Assembly (NCBI GenBank): GCA_002299465.1
Contig: DBNX01000002.1
Coordinates: 5,231 to 14,840, forward strand
Direction of reading: 5' to 3'
Length of the DNA: 9,610 nucleotides
Source: Patescibacteria group bacterium UBA661
Lineage (GTDB): Bacteria; Patescibacteriota; Minisyncoccia; Phycocordibacterales; UBA918
This document shows positions 7,138 through 9,610 of this stretch, in pieces. The notes beneath the pieces were generated by a model that was given only the letters and a program-made list of their open reading frames with translations, had not been told where the DNA came from and did not search any database. The first letter of the stretch is position 1, and each line of letters begins with the position of its first letter. The position numbers and the translations under genes were made by a program.

Positions 7138-7578
7138 ATGGCTTCAACTAACATCTATCTCAATTTTAAGGATCAGACGGAGGCGGCGTTTAATTTTTAT
7201 AAGTCGGTTTTTGGTGGGGAGTTTGAGGGTGATGGCATCAGTCGGTTTGGTGAGGTGCCAAGTGAGGCAAATACAATGCCTCTAGCGGAAGATGACAAAA
7301 ACCTCGTGATGCACGTGTCCTTACCGATTTTGGGTGGGGTGCGTCTCATGGGTACTGACGCACCGGAGTCGATGGGCTTTAAGGTGGTGATGGGCAACAA
7401 TGTATACATAAGTTTGGAGACAGATACGCGTACCGACACCGACCGTTTGTTCACACTGTTAAGTGCCGGCGGGAAAGTCGATATGGCTCCGCAAGAAATG
7501 TTTTGGGGCGATTATTTTGGTTCGTGTGTAGATAAATTCGGGGTGCAGTGGATGTTTAATTGTCGGAGTAAGGTGTAA
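7138..7578 (+). CDS. VOC-family protein, PhnB-like
   Basis: The 146-residue cytoplasmic protein is a full-length member of the PhnB-like branch of the vicinal oxygen chelate (glyoxalase/bleomycin-resistance) superfamily. It shows the opening beta-alpha unit (STNIYLNFKDQTEAAFNFYKSVFGGEF), His59 in VMHVSL and Glu94 in YISLETD as metal-site candidates, and the family closing pattern FWGDYFGSCVDKFGVQWMFN (122-141). I chose ATG 7138 over an in-frame TTG at 7132 because similarity starts there; no Shine-Dalgarno precedes either. It is the first gene of a four-gene operon, two bases before the SRPBCC start. Substrate is unknown; the PhnB name does not imply a phosphonate role. Confidence 0.85.
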   Translation: MASTNIYLNFKDQTEAAFNFYKSVFGGEFEGDGISRFGEVPSEANTMPLAEDDKNLVMHVSLPILGGVRLMGTDAPESMGFKVVMGNNVYISLETDTRTDTDRLFTLLSAGGKVDMAPQEMFWGDYFGSCVDKFGVQWMFNCRSKV

Positions 7579-7580
7579 TT

Positions 7581-7991
7581 ATGGAAAAAATTATAGTGCA
7601 AGCCACAGTCAATGCCAGCAAAGAAAAAGTTTGGGATTACTACACCGGACCACGGCACATTGTCAATTGGAATTTTGCTTCTGAGGATTGGTGTTGTCCA
7701 AAGGCCGACAATGACTGCCGGGTGGGTGGAAAATATTTTGCTAGAATGGAGGCGAAAGACGGAAGTTTTGGATTTGATTTTGAGGCTACTTATACAGAAA
7801 TCAGTCCGTTTGAAAATTTTACTTATCAATTTGGCGAACGGCTAGCGACAGTGGAATTTGTCGAGTCAAACGGACAAACAAACGTCACAGTCACTTTTGA
7901 CCCAGAAGCAGAAAATCCCATTGCATTGCAGAGGCAGGGTTGGCAATCTATTCTAAATAATTTTAAACACTATGCAGAAAATAACTCCTAA
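7581..7991 (+). CDS. SRPBCC/AHSA1-like protein
   Basis: This 136-residue protein belongs to the START/Bet v1-like superfamily near the Hsp90-activator (AHSA1) domain. It has the usual opening ATVNASKEKVWDYYTGPRHI, then VNWNFASEDWCCP (28-40), the glycine turn RVGGKY (47-52), MEAKDGSFGFDFEATYTEI (56-74) and the closing amphipathic helix LQRQGWQSILNNFKHYAE (116-133). This fold makes a deep hydrophobic pocket that binds small lipophilic ligands; the ligand here is unknown. It is cytoplasmic with no signal peptide. AAGGTG (7570-7575) is the one reasonable Shine-Dalgarno in this operon, lying inside the end of the VOC gene. The 3' end overlaps the next VOC gene by 20 bases. Confidence 0.88.
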   Translation: MEKIIVQATVNASKEKVWDYYTGPRHIVNWNFASEDWCCPKADNDCRVGGKYFARMEAKDGSFGFDFEATYTEISPFENFTYQFGERLATVEFVESNGQTNVTVTFDPEAENPIALQRQGWQSILNNFKHYAENNS

Positions 7992-8436
7992 TTTGTGGTT
8001 TAAGGGTAACGCCGAGGAAGCGGTGAATTTTTATTTGACGATTTTTCCGGAAGGAAAAATCGTCAGTCAGACCTATTATCCCACCGAGGGGCTACTAGAT
8101 TTTCAGGAGCCGTTGGCGGGGAAAGTATTAACGATTTATTTCACTCTGTTTGGGCAAGAATTTGTCGCTATCAATGCCGGCAATGAATTTACCTTTAATG
8201 AAGCGGTGTCTTTTAATATCGCTTGCAAAGATCAGGCGGAAATCGACTACTACTGGAATGCTCTCACCAAAGACGGTGGGGAAGAAAGTGTCTGTGGTTG
8301 GTGTAAGGATAGGTATGGTTTGTCGTGGCAAATTACGCCAGAAAATATTGAGGAAATGATGCTGACACCTAGAGCGTGGGAGAAACTTTTGCAAATGAAA
8401 AAGATTGATATTGCCACGCTTAAAGACCACTCTTAA
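7972..8436 (+). CDS. VOC-family protein, PhnB-like (3-dmu-9_3-mt type)
   Basis: The 154-residue protein matches the family misnamed 3-demethylubiquinone-9 3-methyltransferase, a VOC fold protein. Markers are the start KITPNLWFKGNAEEAVNFY (3-21), IFPEGKIV (24-31), LTIYFTLFGQEFVAINAG (53-70), FTFNEAVSFNIAC (73-85) and GGEESVCGWCKDRYGLSWQI (102-121), followed by the usual helical end TPRAWEKLLQMKKI. It is distinct in sequence from the VOC protein two genes upstream, so this is not a recent duplication. The 20-base overlap with the SRPBCC gene and the family-typical N-terminus fix the start and imply co-translation. Confidence 0.9.
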   Translation: MQKITPNLWFKGNAEEAVNFYLTIFPEGKIVSQTYYPTEGLLDFQEPLAGKVLTIYFTLFGQEFVAINAGNEFTFNEAVSFNIACKDQAEIDYYWNALTKDGGEESVCGWCKDRYGLSWQITPENIEEMMLTPRAWEKLLQMKKIDIATLKDHS

Positions 8437-8452
8437 AAATCAGTTAAAAAAT

Positions 8453-8818
8453 ATGACTACCACCAAAACCCACGACCAGCGAATCGCCACGATGACTTTC
8501 GCCGCTGTGTACCCACACTATGTCACCAAAATTGAGTGCAAAGGGCGAACTCAAAAAGAGTTGGCACGAGTGATAGAGTGGCTTACTGGATTTGATAATG
8601 ATGATATCAAAAACCTGATTGCGGAGCAGGTGACTTTTGCGACTTTTTTCAAGCGCGCCAAACTTAATCCGCGGGCAAAGTTGATAACCGGTACTATCTG
8701 TGGTTATCGGATTGAGGATATCAAAACCCCATTGACCAAGAAAGTTCGTTATTTAGACAAGTTGGTAGATGAACTGGCAAAAGGTCGCGCGCTGGAAAAA
8801 ATTTTGCGTGTAGAGTAG
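8453..8818 (+). CDS. DUF2200 family protein
   Basis: The 121-residue protein is a near-complete DUF2200 member. It has HDQRIATMTFAAVYPHYV (7-24), KGRTQKELARVIEWLTGFD (30-48), VTFATFFKRAKLNP (61-74), ICGYRIEDIKTPL (82-94) and the closing VRYLDKLVDELAKGRALEKI (98-117). The function of the family is unknown. The frame is open from 8405, overlapping the previous gene, but family similarity starts at the ATG at 8453, 16 bases after that gene's stop. No Shine-Dalgarno is visible. It is the last gene of the operon. Confidence 0.9.
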   Translation: MTTTKTHDQRIATMTFAAVYPHYVTKIECKGRTQKELARVIEWLTGFDNDDIKNLIAEQVTFATFFKRAKLNPRAKLITGTICGYRIEDIKTPLTKKVRYLDKLVDELAKGRALEKILRVE

Positions 8819-8828
8819 TCATCCACTC

Positions 8829-8872
8829 TCCCGAGGCAAGACCTAGGGAAATCCCTAGGTCTTGCCTCGGGA
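8829..8872. repeat. Long perfect palindrome with 21-bp arms
   Basis: Arms at 8829-8849 and 8852-8872 are exact reverse complements separated by only AA. The left arm contains GCAAGACCTAGGGA, also present at 4419-4432, and the arm as a whole matches 4412-4432 in 19 of 21 positions. It starts 10 bases after the DUF2200 stop, so it can cap that mRNA, but the sequence after it (CAACGGTAATC) has no T-tract, so it is not a standard intrinsic terminator. Each arm also begins TCCC and ends GGGA and could fold alone. Confidence 0.9.
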
Positions 8873-8917
8873 CAACGGTAATCAGCGCTTTACTTGTGGT
8901 GTTTTACTAGACTGGCG

Positions 8918-8939
8918 AAAAACCCCGCTGGCAGTGGGG
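8918..8939 (-). terminator. Intrinsic terminator of the minus-strand YbjQ operon
   Basis: On the minus strand CCCCACT and GGCGGGG-like arms (8923-8939: CCCC...GGGG with a G-T wobble and a CT/AG extension, loop of three) are followed directly by TTTTT (8922-8918). It lies 46 bases past the stop at 8986. On the plus strand no T-run follows the hairpin, so the orientation is clear. Confidence 0.75.
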
Positions 8940-8985
8940 TGAAAGAAAAGAAGATGACTAAACTAGAGAACCCCAAAGAGTTTGT

Positions 8986-9243
8986 TCAGAGATTAAGGTT
9001 GCGTTGCCTGGATTGGGCATCATCGTATTCTCGGAGCTCTGCTTCAATCTCAGCAATACGTGGCTCAACTTCTTCTAAGCGGGCGGAATAGCCAAAATCC
9101 ACATATTCCTCAGAGCCAAGTTCTACGTAAATATTTTCTCCGCTTTCAATAACTTTAGCCTTAAGAAAATCTCTTTCTCTCACGAGAGTAGAAAGCTCTT
9201 CTTTCAAAGCTTCGATGGGATTTTTTGGTATTTCGTAGTGCAT
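8986..9243 (-). CDS. Small coiled-coil protein of unknown function
   Basis: The 85-residue acidic protein has no membrane segment or signal peptide. Heptad-like charged helices cover about 8-35 (IEALKEELSTLVRERDFLKA) and 54-78 (ARLEEVEPRIAEIEAELREY), with a short link around VELGSEEYVDFG (40-51). This suggests a helical hairpin. I do not recognise a family. The ATG at 9243 lies 10 bases after the YbjQ stop, so it is the second gene of that operon, and a T-rich hairpin terminator closes the transcript downstream. No Shine-Dalgarno is visible. Confidence 0.65.
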   Translation of the reverse strand: MHYEIPKNPIEALKEELSTLVRERDFLKAKVIESGENIYVELGSEEYVDFGYSARLEEVEPRIAEIEAELREYDDAQSRQRNLNL

Positions 9244-9253
9244 ACAAATTACA

Positions 9254-9574
9254 TTATTCTATAATTACAGCGGTGCCTGAGATGGCAATCATTAACATTG
9301 ACCCCTTACCCCCGACAGTCTCGTAATCAAAATCGAGACCGACAATGGCGTTGGCACCGAGGCGGGTTGCTGTCTCTTCTAGTTCAGCCATCGCTAAATC
9401 TTTGCCCTCAGCCAGCTTCTTTTCGTAAGAGGCAGACCGGCCGCCAACAATGTCCCGAATTCCTGCCGAGATATCACTAAAAATATTAACCCCAATAATA
9501 ACATCCGCCGTAACTACACCTAAATAAGAAACGATCTTTTTTCCTTCAACGACACTGGTGGTTGTTTTAATCAT
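9254..9574 (-). CDS. ybjQ: YbjQ/UPF0145 family protein
   Basis: This 106-residue protein is a full-length member of the YbjQ family (PF01906, often called heavy-metal-binding), which forms ring-like pentamers in solved structures; its cellular role is not established. Typical blocks are TTTSVVEGKKIVSYLGVVTA (4-23), VNIFSDISAGIRDIVGGRS (29-47), SYEKKLAEGKDLAMAELEE (49-67), ANAIVGLDFDYE (74-85) and the final strand ISGTAVII. Start at ATG 9574 agrees with family length and with a TACAAT box seven bases upstream. It is the first gene of a two-gene minus operon. Confidence 0.92.
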   Translation of the reverse strand: MIKTTTSVVEGKKIVSYLGVVTADVIIGVNIFSDISAGIRDIVGGRSASYEKKLAEGKDLAMAELEETATRLGANAIVGLDFDYETVGGKGSMLMIAISGTAVIIE

Positions 9575-9581
9575 TAGCTAG

Positions 9582-9590
9582 ATTGTACCA
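9582..9590 (-). promoter_or_regulatory. Extended -10 promoter, leaderless, for the YbjQ operon
   Basis: The minus strand reads TGG-TACAAT followed by seven bases and the ATG at 9574. The predicted +1 is one base before the start codon. The TGn extension and missing -35 match the promoters at 608-616 and 5275-5283. Confidence 0.6.
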
Positions 9591-9610
9591 TAAACATTGG
9601 GTGATTAAAT

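Noticed and set aside
8829..8872. Long palindrome as intrinsic terminator of the VOC/DUF2200 operon
   Set aside because: No run of T follows on the plus strand, and the arm recurs at 4412-4432, so a dispersed repeat explains it better.
8894..9091. 65-residue plus-strand ORF after the palindrome
   Set aside because: It crosses the minus-strand terminator and is antisense to the small coiled-coil gene, with no recognisable protein features.
1..9610. CRISPR array, tRNA or rRNA genes
   Set aside because: I saw no regularly spaced direct repeats and no cloverleaf or ribosomal RNA signature on either strand.

Overview
The window is moderately AT-rich bacterial DNA. It most likely comes from a Patescibacteria (CPR, Parcubacteria/Paceibacteria-like) genome. 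This is inferred from the mix of proteins: membrane-anchored or secreted proteins with no clear relatives, a secreted lipase ending in a DxNxDG-type motif, a short N-terminal anchor of a style I associate with this group, and mostly absent Shine-Dalgarno sequences. TGA is used as a stop (3486-3488, 5869-5871) and no intact gene carries an internal TGA, which argues against the recoded Gracilibacteria/Absconditabacteria lineages. No rRNA, tRNA or ribosomal protein gene is present to settle the taxon.

Left part (1-4380). A perfect palindrome (1-32) lies just downstream of a minus-strand gene for a stand-alone polynucleotide-kinase-like P-loop kinase (58-600). After a 191-base divergent promoter region comes a large secreted LCAT/lipase-like alpha/beta hydrolase (792-3488). 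It is translationally coupled through an ATGA overlap to a four-helix membrane protein (3485-3898). A tandem, decayed duplicate of that membrane protein follows (3950-4379), with one nonsense codon and one frameshift. Hydrolase and membrane protein probably act together at the cell surface.

Middle part (4380-7137). One arm of a palindromic repeat (4412-4432) separates the decayed copy from a convergent gene for a single-pass membrane-anchored protein with four extracytoplasmic cysteines (4486-5268). Next is a degraded IS30-family transposase (5329-5871), with an internal deletion and three stops in its original frame. Then comes another membrane-anchored protein (5890-7017), whose C-terminal DxDGDD motif recalls that of the hydrolase.

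Right part (7138-9610). A compact plus-strand operon encodes VOC (PhnB-like), SRPBCC/AHSA1-like, VOC (PhnB-like) and DUF2200 proteins. This is a set of small cytoplasmic accessory proteins of unknown substrate. A second, near-perfect 21-bp-arm palindrome (8829-8872) and a minus-strand intrinsic terminator (8918-8939) lie between this operon and a convergent two-gene minus operon: YbjQ/UPF0145 protein (9254-9574) and a small coiled-coil protein (8986-9243).

Two themes recur. First, four genes (58-600, 792-3488, 4486-5268, 9254-9574) have a -10 hexamer 6-7 bases before the ATG, which predicts leaderless mRNAs; three of the four also carry a TGn extended -10. Second, a family of palindromic repeats with a CTAGGGA core sits just downstream of gene 3' ends.
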